A stretch of DNA of 64,000 nucleotides, taken from contig OZ034803.1 of NCBI GenBank assembly GCA_964028335.1, positions 44,098,727-44,162,726 of the forward strand. The letters are read 5' to 3'. This document shows, piece after piece, positions 10,700 through 23,100 of the stretch. The translations under genes were made by a program, and so were the position numbers. The notes below the pieces were generated by a model that was not told where the DNA came from, did not search any database, and saw nothing but the letters and a program-made list of their open reading frames with translations. The DNA is from Altica lythri (Eukaryota; Arthropoda; Insecta; Coleoptera; Chrysomelidae). The number at the start of each line of letters is the position of its first letter. Positions within the stretch are counted from its first letter, which is position 1.

Positions 10700-11592
10700 A
10701 AATTAGTAAAAAAATTAATAATTTTTTTAATTAAATATTTGCAATTAAAATGAGGGAATTTATTTTTTTTATATTTTAATAAATTACAATTTTTTTGAAA
10801 CTGCAGTTGTGAACACCGAGTAACTCTCCCAACCGTTTCATTTTCGTTTCTAATTTTTGCCGTCACCATCGCGTGGTATATGAAAAGATTTTTTTTAACT
10901 CGAACATTAATAAGTTGCCCCAGTAATTAATTCATTTTTCAATTAATTATTTGCAATTAAAATTAGGAAATCTACTTTTCCATATCTCAACAAATTACAG
11001 ATTTTTTTTCACCAATAAATTGTTCCCTAAATACTCTCTTAGAATCCCCAATTAAAATTACGTAATTTATTTTTCTATATCTCAACAAATTCAATTTTTT
11101 TTTAAATTTAATTACAAATAATTATTCATTCAAAAAAATGACTAATTCTGGAGTAATTGTGGATTCTGAGAGAGTAGTTGGGGAGCAATTTATTGATAAA
11201 AAAAACAAAAAAAAAACTAATTTGTTGAGATATAGAAAAAATAACTTCCGTAATTTTAATTGAAAATAATTAATTAATAAATTGACTGATTTCTGGAGCA
11301 ATTGCGGATTCTGAGTTAGCATTTAGGGAGCAATTTATTGATGTTTCAGTTAAAACAAATCTTTTCATATTCCCCGCTAACTTAATTGGGTTGGTGACGT
11401 CACAAAAATGAGAAACGGAAATGGAACGGAGGGGACAGTCGCTCGTTGTTGACATCACGTATATGAAAAGATTTTATCTGCAGCAATTTATTGATAAGAC
11501 AAAAGTTTCAAAAAGAACGTAATTTGTTAAGATATAGAAATAAAGTCTCTAATTTACATTGCAAATAAAAAAATATATTAATTACTGAAACA
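10700..11592. repeat. Mosaic of direct and inverted AT-rich repeats
   Basis: Several ~80-bp words recur in both orientations. One example is CAATTTATTGAT preceded by GATTCTGAG and a GGGAGC word (about 11160-11200 and 11305-11345), with its reverse complement at about 11015-11060. ATATCTCAACAAATT pairs with TTTGTTGAGATATAG (11080 with 11222). GTATATGAAAAGATTTT recurs at about 10875 and 11458. Related words continue beyond the solo LTR at about 12450-12540. There is no coding potential; it may be an old foldback element opened by the LTR insertion. Confidence 0.45.
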
Positions 11593-12444
11593 TGTAACCC
11601 TTAATTACCCTAGGCTAGCTCCTAAAGGTCGTGGATTCCTTCTGAGCCTTATTTAATTCCTTCCACACATTAATTATAGGGCGCCAAGTACAGACACACA
11701 AATAAAATACGAAAAATCAGGTTTAAGTTGATTTATTACTCAATTAATAATTTAGTAAAAATTGAGATCAATTAATTAATTTAATCTCTTATCTTTTTAT
11801 TCGATGTCTTCCTGTCGGAGTTCGATAGTGGTGGATCAGAACTGCCAATGTAGATGGAAGTGGTGTTCCTTAGGATTAATCCCGGGAATGGTTACACCTG
11901 GTGTCGGCTTTCCAAAGGGCTGTCGAAATTTTTCTGTTAATTTTATCTGGTTCCTTAATAGGGCCCTTCTCAGATTTGGCAATAACCTTAGTAATAAAAT
12001 TGAAATCAAGACTACGACCTTTAAGTAATTGCTATTGAATACAATCGCTATCTAGTTCTCCAACTTTCGAGAAAAAATTAATTACAATCCATGTTTATAT
12101 ATTTTAACACCACTGACCTTTTTACAATAGCAATTGTATTCGAAAATAAAGTGTTAGTAAAATACTTAAAATAATATATTCACCGCAATTTGGATTATTT
12201 CTCACTAATAAAATTAAAACAAAAGCAAAAAGGTACTCACCAGAATGAAGGGCAAAGGTAGTCAGAAACTAATTCTGAATTATTTAAGAATCACAGATGA
12301 AATGAAAGAATTGAAAAATTATTCCGTCGAAGAAACAATGATTTCTCCTACCAAGTCGGCAACCGACCTTCGCATCGGCGCGATAAAAATTGAACAGAAT
12401 AAAAATATATAGTCCGGATGGTATGCTCGAAAATTAACGTTACA
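11593..12444 (-). mobile_element. Solo LTR, family A (minus)
   Basis: An 852-bp segment with TG...CA ends (TGTAACCCTTAATT on the plus strand, ending AACGTTACA) is flanked by a perfect 4-bp duplication, AACA, at 11589-11592 and 12445-12448. It is homologous end to end, in inverse orientation, to 26036-26908. No gag, pol or second LTR adjoins it, so it is a solo LTR left by recombination between LTRs. A 4-bp duplication suits the Gypsy superfamily. Confidence 0.85.
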
Positions 12445-12659
12445 AACAATTGGGGATTTTAAGGAAGGATTTAGGGAGCAAGTTTTTGATGTATAAATTA
12501 AAAAAATTCTTTTAATATTCCACGTTAACTTAATTTCGATTTGAAGTGCTGCAATTTGTTTATGCACTTTTTCGAAGTTATATTATATAGCATTCTTTAT
12601 TTATTTCCGCCTAAAACATATTTCCAATTTGTTTCTAATTTGTTTCAGCAGAGGAAAAT

Positions 12660-13245
12660 TACATAATTTATTTATTTATAAAGAAACTGTACAACAAGCA
12701 ATAATTTTGCTATAATTAGAACTATCTTATATAAATACAAATAGCGGCGCACAATGGTCTTTAGAATACTGTGTGTGCATCATTACCATTTTAGGTTTTT
12801 CTAAGAGAGCAGGTATTTAATAATAAAAATAAAGTTAATATAAATTCTACAACAAAGTAAATAAGTAAGTACTGTTAATATAATATAATAACAATAATTA
12901 GTTACCAAAAAATACAATAAAAGATAAAAATTCCAAAGGATTAAAAAAAAGAAAAAAAAAAAGATTTCTTACCATATAGCTTATGCTTAAACTATTATCA
13001 ATAATCCACTTTCCTACATATTTTTTTATTCTATGGTATGGTTTTAATCTAATGTTTGGTGGAAGAGAATTAAAATCTTTTGGCCCAACATAATATAGAT
13101 GCTTCTGGCAGATAGTAGTTCTGGGTTGCTCAATACAATATTATTTTTAGCTGCATTTCCAGTATTAATGCGATGTGTAATGTTATTTTTATAACAATTA
13201 TTTTTCATCATAAATCTAATTACCGATTTTATGTACAACTACTTA
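12660..13245 (-). pseudogene. 3' end of a CR1/Jockey-like non-LTR element
   Basis: Read on the minus strand, 13238 to about 12960 encodes the extreme C-terminus of a non-LTR ORF2. It has the familiar pattern of THRI-N(x)-NNIVLSNPELLSARS, then IYIMLGQKI and, after a frame change, an F-N-S-L-P-P-N-I-R segment. A ~300-bp 3' UTR follows and ends in AAATAAATAAAT near 12665, a tail typical of these clades. It is truncated upstream close to the solo LTR at 13271. Only the tail is left, so the clade is approximate. Confidence 0.6.
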
Positions 13246-13270
13246 TGCGTTAATAAATTGCTTTCCTTAT

Positions 13271-14107
13271 TGTAACATTGGAATTCCAGAAAAGGGCATA
13301 AATCCTCTAGCTAGCTCAATAGGTCGTGGCGTAGTTTTACCAGTCCTCCCAAACATAAAATATAAGGGTACCAGAGTACAAACTAAACAAATTATACGCA
13401 AACACCCATTTAAATGATTTATTTAAAATAATTATAAAATCAATTATTTAAATTATTAATAAAAATTTCAATTTCTTAGAACATTAATTTGGTTAATAAA
13501 AGTTTTTTTAAATTAATTTATCTCTTATCTACTTCAGGAGTTCTGCCTATGTTGTTATCGAGATAGTTTTTTCAGAGAAAAATTTTCCTCAATTTTCAAC
13601 ATTAGCCGAAACCAGGGTTTCCAATCTGTTCGGCTTTCTCCACAAAAAGGGCAAAAATTTGGTGTCGCCTTAAAAAAAATATCAGACTCTAACGTGGCTC
13701 TGCTCACCGGTATAGACGGACCCTAATGATGAAATTAATAATCAGAAATCGATTCCTTAATGAAATTACTACAATCAAACAGAATCAGTTTCCAGCCAAT
13801 TTAGATTCTTTCATATTATTGAGAGTAAAACCGGTCTAAAATTTATTCAAGATCACAAAAACTGATGTTTGGCGAAAGTGAAACTACTTGAAAATTAGTT
13901 GTTAGTAATAATAAAATATCACCTTAATTTAAGACACTTCTACAAATAAAATAATTAAATAAAACATAAATCGACTTACTTGTATTAAAGAGGAGGTATT
14001 ACGCAGCGAGTGGATAATCAAATGAACTAAAAATTCTGATCGCCGCGCGAAAGAAGGAAAGTTAAACACCACCAATTTACAATAACAGCGAAAACATGAT
14101 CGTTACA
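13271..14107 (-). mobile_element. Probable solo LTR, family C (minus)
   Basis: An 837-bp segment runs from TGTAACATTGG to CGTTACA, the same terminal words as families A and B. It also shares their internal marks: a GCTAGCTC word close to one end and a GGTACCAGAGTAC or equivalent word. The flanks are TTAT and TTGT, three of four bases identical, so the target duplication is imperfect. No coding region adjoins it. Confidence 0.65.
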
Positions 14108-14111
14108 TTGT

Positions 14112-15026
14112 ATAGTAGTTCTGTTGGATATCATTTGTTTTAAAAAAATATGACTTTAATAATCCATTTTTGTAAAACCTATAATTTTTCCAAATCTGAT
14201 TTGGCTGACTCTACCTAAGCATAATAGACTTGTTTTAAGTTTGTCAGTAACAAAATATTTCTTAGTTCATAAAATTAATAAAAAATATTTTGTTATGGTT
14301 CCTATTACTGCTCCTTCTTTGATTTTAATTGAAATTGATTTTTTTTATTGTTTTGGCTTCCTCTGGGTTGGGTTCTTCTTTTGTAATTAGATATATTTTT
14401 TATACTTAAAGATTGATTTTTTATTATTCTATTTTATTTTTATCTTTAATACATTTTATAATTGACAATTTTCGAAATTACCATCAACTCCAAATTTAAA
14501 ATTTTCTAACTCACTTATTTATCCCCCACACACATATTTAGAGACAGTTGTTACCTATTATCGAGTACAAAATTTTTTTAACCATCAAATCATAGCAATA
14601 TTTATATATTATGCAATTTTAAATTTACATCACAAAACAGCTTTTTTAACCATTGACTGGAGTATTGGTAACGCTAGCCTATGCTATATTATAATTAGGT
14701 CCGGTGTTGTTTCGGTCGACAAGCCACCACGATATCTGTAACTTTAACTTTTCATAAATGCAAACCACTATAATTCTTCTAGGTGGGACATTCGAAAATC
14801 TTTATTTTTTAAGGACCTTTTAAATGGTTTTCTGTTTTTCGTATTTTTCTGAGGATAAGATTTAGTTTAGGAAAGGATAGAGTAGTTTTTGGGGCTTGGT
14901 CGATAAATTAAAAATAAAATATGCCACCTTTATGAACCTCGTATTTCTTTTGGTTACTGAGATACAGCTAGTAAAATACTGGACTGCTTGTTGTTTGTTT
15001 CCAAATCATTTTCCTTTTTGCTTATT
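14112..15026. other. AT-rich sequence; left half of a direct repeat around HINE copy 2
   Basis: No gene is visible. Bases about 14920-14972 (TGCCACCTTTATGAACCTCG ... GAGATACAGCT) are repeated in diverged form at about 16143-16193 on the far side of the Helentron-like element. The flanking sequence was therefore duplicated or was itself repetitive before insertion. Confidence 0.35.
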
Positions 15027-16100
15027 GAAGTTATACTTCTATTCATGCACTCGGTGGAAAAGATTTGTGTACAGTTAAATGGGAAAAATCATTACATATG
15101 TAATGGTGTGAGTAAAAAAGAGACAGACACACTTACAAGGTATATTGGTCGGTAAAAACAAAGATGAAATATTTATCACATGTTATTAGTCATAACTATA
15201 AGTCCTTTGAATTCCGTTTCAACATTCAGTACATTGAAAAAGGATAGATATACAAAAAACAGTCTGAACTAATGTATGAATATCATTGTGACAAACCACA
15301 TGATTATTTGATAGATTATTTTATAATTCTGTCACGTAAGTTAACATATTAAGTTTATTATTTTATATTAATAATATTAATAATAATATTCAGTAATGAG
15401 TATTGTATTGTAGTCTAAAATACCGTCACATGGTTGCAGTATATCCTGAACTATGCTTTTGAGGTTGTTGGCTACATAAACAGAGTTTTTAATCGAGGAA
15501 ATAAAGCACCAAAACCTCCGAATTTTGTAACGTAAGATGGATCGGAATGCGTTTTTTGCATTGGATTCGTTAAAGTATCAGGAAAGTCGCTATGTTTTAT
15601 AATGTAAAAATGATAATTGCATTTCTGCCTTCGAAATGTACATTCCGAACAGACAATAGAGAGAAAACTTACAACTCTGTAAGTATTGCTTGAAATGGGT
15701 TCAATTTATATACTCGGGGTTTTTGGAGTCGCTGAACACGATTCCAAAAGTCTCCGCGGCACTTGGTGTCTAGGGTATTTACCTCTTCTCCTTGGGGTTT
15801 TATATAAATTCTGTACGAAATCAGTGCACACTTGGTACTAGATGGTTTTTTGAGTCGCTTGACGATTGTAATAATGGCGATGGTGTTCGAAACACCTGGT
15901 GCTTAAGACGGACCTCGTCTCCAGGAATTTTATGCAAATTCGATACAAAAAAAAAGTGCACACTTTACTAGGAGGTTTTTGAGGTCGCTTACCACGAATA
16001 TCATATAATAAGTTTGCTAAATCATTCGCATACAAATTTATAAATCCAAGCGCGTGCATAGAAGTATAACTGCTGCCGGTAGTCCCACTGACTGCCACAC
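15027..16100 (+). mobile_element. Helentron/HINE-like element, copy 2
   Basis: The 5' end carries GAAGTTATACTTCTATTC (15027 on). Its inverse, GCATAGAAGTATAACT, sits at about 16055-16071, giving subterminal inverted repeats of about 25 bp. A terminal hairpin follows at 16078-16096 (stems GGTAGTC and GACTGCC, loop CCACT), then ACACTAG|T. The interior at about 15710-16015 holds two and a half ~130-bp tandem units (GGTTTTTGGAGTCGCT ... GTGCACACTT). There is no protein gene. This combination is the layout described for DINE-1/HINE elements. The family assignment is by structure only. Confidence 0.6.
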
Positions 16101-17235
16101 TAGTTTTTCATCTGGGGGTTAGGATCAAGTTAGGGATATACAAATTTGCCAGCTTTATTAACCTCGATGTTCTTTTGTTACCGAGATACAGCTTTCTTTG
16201 TGGAAATTTCAACATTAATTCTCTCACTCATTTTCAATCAATATTTTTTCATCACTTTCTTTATTAATAAATCCACTTTGTTTATTCATATTTAAAACAA
16301 ACACTTTATACACAAATTTTAGGCGTACAACTATTCACCAACAATGTATTTTGTAATTTGACAGGTCAGCGAAATATGTATATTATGTTGCCTATATTTA
16401 CAATTACAGATTTAACTTTTATTTAATATAGTAGGCGAAATCGTGTTAAGTTTTTTGTATCAGCTTTTTTGCGTTACATTAGAATATGACGTCACGTCCG
16501 TTAGAATTACTGAGTTACCCCTAGTCGCGCCTAAAGAAGTTTTACTTCAAAAATTAAATTGTCGGTTTTAAATTATTAAAAAAATAATAAACTGTAGTAT
16601 GTTGTGAAGGACTAAAAGCTATATAAGAAAAAAGTTTAATCAAAATACATTCTTCTACATATATTATATAAAATGTAAGAAAAATATTTTTTGACGATAA
16701 GTTGAGGTTAAAATCAAAAAAACTTATTTAGATATATTCTAGTCGTCTCTTAATCAAAAAAATTAATAATTACCAATATAAACCTTATCTAAGTAGTAGA
16801 ATCTTTAATTTCTGCTTAATCATTGTTCAATGACTTTTTACATTTTTGAAACTATTTTGATTATGGATGTTAATATATACTTTATTTAAATCTAATTACA
16901 TAAAGAAGAAATAATAAAACCAATAATAAATTTGATTTAGAATTAGCAATGAATACTTATTTTGACAGCTGCATTTTAGCAATTTCGATAGTAATCTTTT
17001 GGAATAAAATTCGAAACATTTTAATCTATAAATAAAAAATAGTGAACAGAAGAATAGATAAAAATCCCTAGCAAAGATGTGCATGCAAGGTAGATCATAG
17101 GCGTAGATATTCTTAACCAGATTATGAAGTGAATATTTATTACAAAATAATAGTATTCAGTTAAATAATTAGAAAATAATCTAGGCTCTTCTAGTATGCA
17201 GCAGTGGCAGTGCTCCATTTTTATAATCAATTATA
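16101..17235. other. AT-rich sequence, no gene recognised
   Basis: Apart from the ~50-bp direct repeat at about 16143-16193, I see only AT-rich unique-looking sequence. The short open frames on the minus strand near 16900-17230 are hydrophobic by composition and have no signature. Confidence 0.35.
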
Positions 17236-17239
17236 TTCA

Positions 17240-18560
17240 GCACCCAAAAAGAAATCACAAAGAGCACAAAGCTTGGTGACAATGCCGACTGCAAAATTCG
17301 ATCGATGACATCAGAAGGGCATTGGAACCACTAGCGAAATTCAAAACGAATTGGTATCCTATTAGGCGTTTAAGTCAAAGAGTACCTAAGGAAAATCTCC
17401 CGGAAAATAAAACCGTACCCACAACATCAACATCTCACTGAATATATGTATTTATTTACGCAAAAGTTAAAAGCAAAGTCTAAGCGAATGTCACGTTACA
17501 TCAAATGTACACGGAGTAAGTAACAGAATTGTTTATTTGACAACAAACAAACGTTCTTTTACTGGCAACTAAGCCACTCCTCAAGTCCTCAAACAATCAT
17601 TATTCCGAACAAACAAGAATTGACAAACTACTGGTCGTCAATATGGTCTAATCAAGATCCAAAGAAAAGAAATTAAACATTGAGATTTTAACGCCTTTAT
17701 AGCAGGAGAAGTGGCTGAGGCCATAAAAGGCACAAGCAACTTGGAAAGCACCCGGTGTTGATAATATCCAGAACTTCTGGTACAAGAAGTTCAGTAGCCT
17801 TTACTAAGCACTGACAGCGAGGTTTATGTATAAGGTTTATGTATATCCTCTATCATGAAGAAGACATACCTAAATTTCCTACACTTGGTTCAACCTACAT
17901 GCTTCCCAGATCTTCGCAAACCCACGATTTGACCCAATACTTGCCTGCCCGTCATATATAAAACATTAATATCTTGCATTACCAATCGCTTTTATAGGCA
18001 TATGGATCAGAACGGCAAAAGGATGGAGTCGAGGACATCAAGGGTGTAAAGAACAATTAATTATTAATTCTGTAATTTTGAACCAAGCACAGAAGGGACA
18101 CTGCTTTCGTGGATTTCAAGAAGGCATTTGATAGCGTTTCCCATTTTTGGGTCATTCAAATCTTACAAACTTACAAAATACACCCTAGTGTCTTTACTCG
18201 AAATAATAATGAAGCAGTGGCGAACCAATCTCTTCCTACATCTGAACGGTAAGCACCTTTGAACTAATGAAATTCTTATTCGTAGAGAAATCTATCAATG
18301 CGAATCCCTTATTCCACTTTGATTTTGTTTGGCAATAAATCCACTCTTCAGCATGCTTAAGGTCTAAGGATATGAATTTAATATCATAGCTTATAAAAAC
18401 ACCAGCTTAAAAATCTTCCATCTTCTACATACGACGACGGACGCAAATCGAAAACAAATTCAATAATTGCTTGATATCAGTGGCTCTAAAAAGTCAATTA
18501 TTTTATTTATGAATCGTATGGAACTCGAGAAAATCCGATGGAAGCGAAGCTTTCTATGCT
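17240..18560 (+). pseudogene. R4/Dong-like non-LTR reverse transcriptase relic
   Basis: Conceptual reading over all three frames recovers ordered fragments of a non-LTR polymerase. A linker has YWSSIWSNQDPKK-like residues (about 17620-17660). Next come a GVDNIQNFWYKKFSSL-type segment (about 17755-17800), the Y-L-P-x-x-Y-K region (about 17930-17970), FVDFKKAFDSVPHFWV (about 18108-18160) and the block before the catalytic box (about 18310-18370). HLLY then leads into a damaged aspartate box (about 18420). Frameshifts and stops are frequent, so it is dead. The GCKEQLI-type segment near 18045 resembles the R4/Dong group; I hold the clade loosely. Confidence 0.6.
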
Positions 18561-19638
18561 ATCTTTGAAAGAGGATTATTTCGGAAAATATACTTTTTTA
18601 TTTTTATTTTATTTTAATCATTATTTGTAATAACTAAAATATGAAACAAATTCTGTGATTCAATTTTACTTAAATAGAAACGTACTGGTATACAGTATGC
18701 CTTGTTAAGTAACGTACGCGTTTTCTTGATTCACTAATCTCGCCAAAGCTAATGCTGCACTGCTTTCCTTTATTAATGGATATTGTATAAGTTTGGATGT
18801 GTGTATTTGGTTGGAACAGTTCTATTGCTAAAGGTGTTATCTTAGTCCAAGACAAACCATATAGATAAAACCTTACGTTTAAGTTGTCAGAACACTGTAA
18901 GTTCATGCTTTTTTAAAAAATAATTTTCAACATTTAAACCAATTTAAATAAAAACATTTGCAGATTTTAACCATCTATTTCTCCATGAAATCATAGTTGT
19001 CCGTAGATCTAGAAATTGATATTAGTTAGTTTAGCTTCAATTAAAAGTTGATTTCTTTTAAAATAAAGGTTAAAGTAAAATGAAATATCAAAACATTTTA
19101 ATTTACTTTATTCCAAATATTTATCTCATTTTGGTGGTATTATGTTGGAAATATAAAGATCCCTTTCTTAACATACGTAGCACACGCGCCTATGGTTGGC
19201 ACATCACCTTGATTTGAATGAGGGATGAAATCTACCTGCTGGCGGCCTGACCACCCTCGTATTAGCAAAATTATATCAGCCACCGGTTGGAACTTTCGAT
19301 TTTCTACCTTTTCTACTGGTGTTATAGCGTTTACCGAAGTGTTTATTTCTTCAACCACCGACCGACAACCAGGGGCCTTTGTTGCATTTTTACAAAATAT
19401 GCTGGCACTTTTAGGGCAAACTTCCTATTGTCTTGGAATTTTTAAAATCCTAAATTATAGTGCATTAAGTATATTATGTAGGTAAATCGTTGTATACGCA
19501 AAACTAGCTGCATACCATACACCGTTGGATTTTTGTAAATATCTATGTAAAAAGTGATATTGTCATCAAAACCGAGATTAGGTGAAAAAGTCGAGCTTTC
19601 GAAACTGATTAGTTTTTCCATCAAGACAACTAAAATAT
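18561..19638. other. Unassigned intergenic sequence
   Basis: No supported feature. The overlapping open frames around 19140-19485 on both strands contain ordinary-looking residues but no motif that I recognise. I do not call them genes. Confidence 0.35.
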
Positions 19639-19935
19639 TGTAACGGGATATCCGAAAAAGGCAAGGACCTTTACATGAAAGACTATTTCTACGTTATTCG
19701 AGAATGTTCTCTCTCTAGTTGTACTGATTAAGTTCGATTTATGTTTCCCGTAGATTCTAGAATATTCATTTGTTCTATATAAGGGGATGTATGGACAGTT
19801 AAGGGGAGTTCAAATAGTGTATTGTATTGTCAATTAGTTGAAACGTTATCCAGCAGAGTTCTGTGTATCATAACAATTTTGTGAATAAATTGTGTTTAAA
19901 GTCCCCATAAGTGTTTCAAACTGGTTCAGGTGTGG
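19639..19935 (+). mobile_element. Probable 5' LTR of a Gypsy element
   Basis: It starts TGTAACGGGATATCC, the same terminal word as the solo LTRs. It contains a TATA-like CTATATAAGG (about 19777) and an AATAAATTGTG stretch (about 19884). It then runs into CTGGTTCAGGTGTGGGGT, which looks like a decayed tRNA primer-binding site. Gag follows directly. The minus-strand sister (about 34900-35300) has TTGTGTCAGGAGTGG at the same place, closer to the 3' end of a tRNA-Leu. The exact 3' end of the LTR is not certain. Confidence 0.5.
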
Positions 19936-19950
19936 GGTGAAGATACAAAA

Positions 19951-20577
19951 ATGCCTGGAAAGAAGATAAATAAACTATTGGTGGCTGAGCTCAAAAGAGA
20001 GCTCGAAGAAGTAGAGTTGCAAACTACTGGGACCAAATCCGTATTGTTGAGGAGGCTCCGTGAATACTACCTAAGTAAAAATTTGGACCCAGATGCTGTG
20101 AAGTTCGAAGACCCAAATCAAAAAGCGAATTCTGAACTAGCCCAACAACTTTCCCGGCTCCAAGAAGAACAAACTCAACAACTTTCCCGGCTACAAAAAG
20201 AACAAACTCAACAACTTTTCCGGCTGCAAGAGAAGCTAACGCATCGAATAACGAGCCAACAAGAAAAACAGACACAACAATTTTCTCAGCTGTCTTAACG
20301 AATGACGAGCCAGCAAAAAGATCTAACACAACGGATGTCTACCCTATCAGAAGAGTTATCCAGTTCGTTCTCCCTGCAAATATTGCATCTTCGGGACGAG
20401 CAAAATCAGCAAGTGGCCAACTTGCGAGAAGAGATCAACCAGCAAGTGCAGTCCGAGATAAGGAAGCTTAGACGAGAACTGGAAGCTTGTTGCCTAAACC
20501 AAGCAATCCACCACGGCGACGGAGATTTAGAAAGGAAGGAAACCTGCCACGTTGATAAAACTTTTTTTGTTATATAG
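19951..20577 (+). pseudogene. gag: Gypsy Gag N-terminal region: SAP domain and coiled coil
   Basis: Starting MPGKKINKLLVAELKRELEE, the first ~45 residues form a SAP-type helix-extended loop-helix motif (LLVAELKRELEEVELQTTG ... LLRRLREYY) as found at the N-terminus of many insect Gypsy Gag proteins. A long Q/E-rich coiled coil follows, built from repeats of the type QQLSRLQEEQT. A TAA at 20296-20298 replaces an expected glutamine codon and the frame then continues to 20577. It is therefore one frame with a single nonsense change, truncated before the capsid core and zinc knuckle. The paralog on the minus strand (33190-35000) supplies those missing parts. Confidence 0.75.
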
Positions 20578-20579
20578 CT

Positions 20580-22190
20580 GTTAGTCCTCGGCAACATATA
20601 GCCTATAATTTATAGTTTTTTATAATAATTTAAAGACGACAATTTATTTATTCCTTGCAGTGTTTGTAATTATTATTGAGTTCTATGAATTCCAAATAGA
20701 GGGTGGTGTAAGTAAATTTATCGAAAAAAATCTATATCATCATTTAACACCTTGTCACGGGTTAAAATTCGCTCTAGTATAACTAAATTCTTACCTTATA
20801 AATTCGTCATGACTAAGGGTTTAATCGAGTCAGGAACCGGTTGATTTAAGTTCGATGATAGTTAATCGGCAACTATTGTTTATTATTCTGTCCATAATTG
20901 TTACTTGTTTTGAAAATTTATTCATTAAATTCAGATTATGAATTCTTGGGGTGATGTTTATTGTTACACCTGACTGATACATCTTCTTTCTGTCGTCGAT
21001 AACTCGTCGTATTATGGTCTACAGCCAGTGTTCCGTTATATTTCTATCTTGTAGAGTAAAATTGAAAATGAATGAGGAATTAAGTAATGTTGTGATTTTC
21101 GTTGTTATCTTGATAAGTAATAAGATTAGTTGTATCAAATGACCACTGTTTGTTCGTAAATTGATAGCTGAAGATCCTACGGTTATTGTCCCTATAGTAG
21201 TAGAGGCCACCTTTTATTTGAAGTGTGTCAATCTCATGAATTGTAAAACGTAGAGAGTCCCTTTTTGACTGCCAGCCTTCGACTCGAGCGGTTGCTTTTG
21301 AGAAGATTTTTGGTTTAAGTTTGTAATCTCTGTGCATCGGAGTCAATTAATTTTGGATTTATGAAACTAAACCCCAGTTTTTCCTATCGAATATTGTTGG
21401 AGTTAGTTTTCCTGTTATTTTGGTAGATTCGCTGAAAAAAATCCTCGTGGAGGGATATTTAGTAAAATCTTCATTGGTGAGTAGCATGTTTCTTTATTTA
21501 TGTGGTTGTTCGATCATTATGGTTTTTTTTTCTCTTTTCTTTCGTTCCCTATAAAGTGTAGGTAGCCCACAGAGCAGACAGTGGAAAAAAATTGGTAATT
21601 CAAAATCGTTCAGACAGCAAATCGTGGTCAGAATTCCCCATTATTGCAGTTAGCAACGAGGATATTGTTTTACCCGTTTACCAGCTAGTTGTGTCACGAG
21701 TTTAAAAAAGAAGCCCTATCTTAATAGGTGAGTTACGATATTATATTTTTATAAGATTAATAACGCCATATAGTCGCAATTTTAGTTTTAATATCTTGAT
21801 TTTACATGTATATTTCTTTGTGTATTGTATGTAGGTATTATTTTTGAGAAACTAGACTCCTTTTAGTTCTTTTGTGCTATTATTAATCGAGTTTCATGTT
21901 AAATCTTAATTTAGTTTATTGTTATAATTTTGTTATGACTAGTAAGTCAAATTTAAGTTTGTTAAGCGCATTCAAATCATTAGTTTTGATTAGTATTTGT
22001 AAAATTCAGAGTTATCAGCTTCTAATTTTTTTGTGTAATTCATTTAAGTTCATTTTTATTCTTTCATTGTTGTGCAAATATAAGTTAATGTTTTCAAATT
22101 GTATTAAAGCCAGTAAAGTAGAGTAACGTTATTAAATCAATTAATTCAAGGAGTCATTAAAATTTGTTTGAGCTATTGTTAATTCCAAAT
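20580..22190. other. Unassigned AT-rich sequence
   Basis: A minus-strand open frame of 88 codons (21080-21346) has mixed hydrophilic composition and could be a transposon scrap, but I do not recognise a domain. The rest contains no supported feature. Confidence 0.3.
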
Positions 22191-22199
22191 TACGATTTC

Positions 22200-22400
22200 A
22201 GGGTCCTACACGCAGGTGTAAATCCTAGATAAAGGTGTAAATCCTAGTTACGGGTTTGAGTTCTAGATACAGGCTGAATTTTGATTGCCGACCTGATACT
22301 TAGTACGAGCTTAAGTTAATTGTGATTGGTGCAAGCCTATTGGTTTTGGAACAGGCTTGATTTTTGGTACCGGCCTAAGTATTAGAGAAGCCAAGGATTC
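22200..22400 (+). repeat. Degenerate ~20-bp tandem repeats
   Basis: Around nine imperfect units of the form CAGGTGTAAATCCTAGAT, CGGGTTTGAGTTCTAGATA and CAGGCTTGATTTTTGGTAC follow one another. Their divergence shows the array is old. Arrays like this can occur in LTR U3 regions, but no LTR boundary is evident here. Confidence 0.5.
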
Positions 22401-23100
22401 GAACTTAGTTAACAGATAAGCCAAACTAGATTTAAGACGCGACTATAGTTTTAGTTAAAATTTATTTTTCTTCTTTTACGTGTGATCACACTTAGCAGAT
22501 AATTTTATTAAGATTACTCTCTTAGATTTTTTTTTATATATTTGTTTTGTTAACATAGTCAAGAGCAAGTTTGACGTTAGTGTAAATTCTTTACCTTTAA
22601 TTTTTATTAAAGAAGGGTCTAGTTGATATGTTGTTTTATTTAGCTCACTTTATCGTTATATTTTTTTTATTGTGCAATTCAATTAGTACGGTTTAATATT
22701 CAAAATTTATTTAATTATCTCCAGTACTGTTTAATATTCAAAATTTATTTAATTATCTCCATTGGGTAAGGTAGTGCCTGGAACAAATGGGGTTTCCGAT
22801 TTTAACCGTCTAAATCGGTGGCGCGACTCACTATTATTTGTTTACTTACCCTCTACGGCTGAGCTGGGCACCAATTTGCCAGTAGAGAAACCACTACCGA
22901 ACTCAGCTGGAGTTGAACTTCAATTGGAAGAAGTTGATTAACCTTTTGATTAATTTAACGAAATTTGATTTTATTTTATTTTATTTACACTAAAAAATAC
23001 GTGGCAACCTAGATAAACTCAGTACATTTCGTTATATTGCGATTTCTGCAGCTAAATAGATTATTTGGATTTTTCTTCGTCCAAATAGAATAATCAGTAC
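22401..23100. repeat. 38-bp tandem duplication in unassigned sequence
   Basis: A 38-bp unit (22685-22722) beginning AGTACGGTTTAATATTCAAA is followed directly by a nearly identical copy (22723-22760). The neighbouring 22780-22930 is more GC-rich than its surroundings (CTCAGCTGG and GGCGCGACTCAC words) and may be a transposon end. No family can be named. Confidence 0.45.

Noticed and set aside
15838..16098. 86-codon minus-strand frame at the end of Helentron-like copy 2 (similar at 32852-33196)
   Set aside because: It spans the terminal hairpin, inverted repeat and minisatellite; it recurs only because the repeat recurs.
19140..19485. Opposed 72- and 86-codon open frames
   Set aside because: Complementary overlap, no motif, no splice or promoter support.
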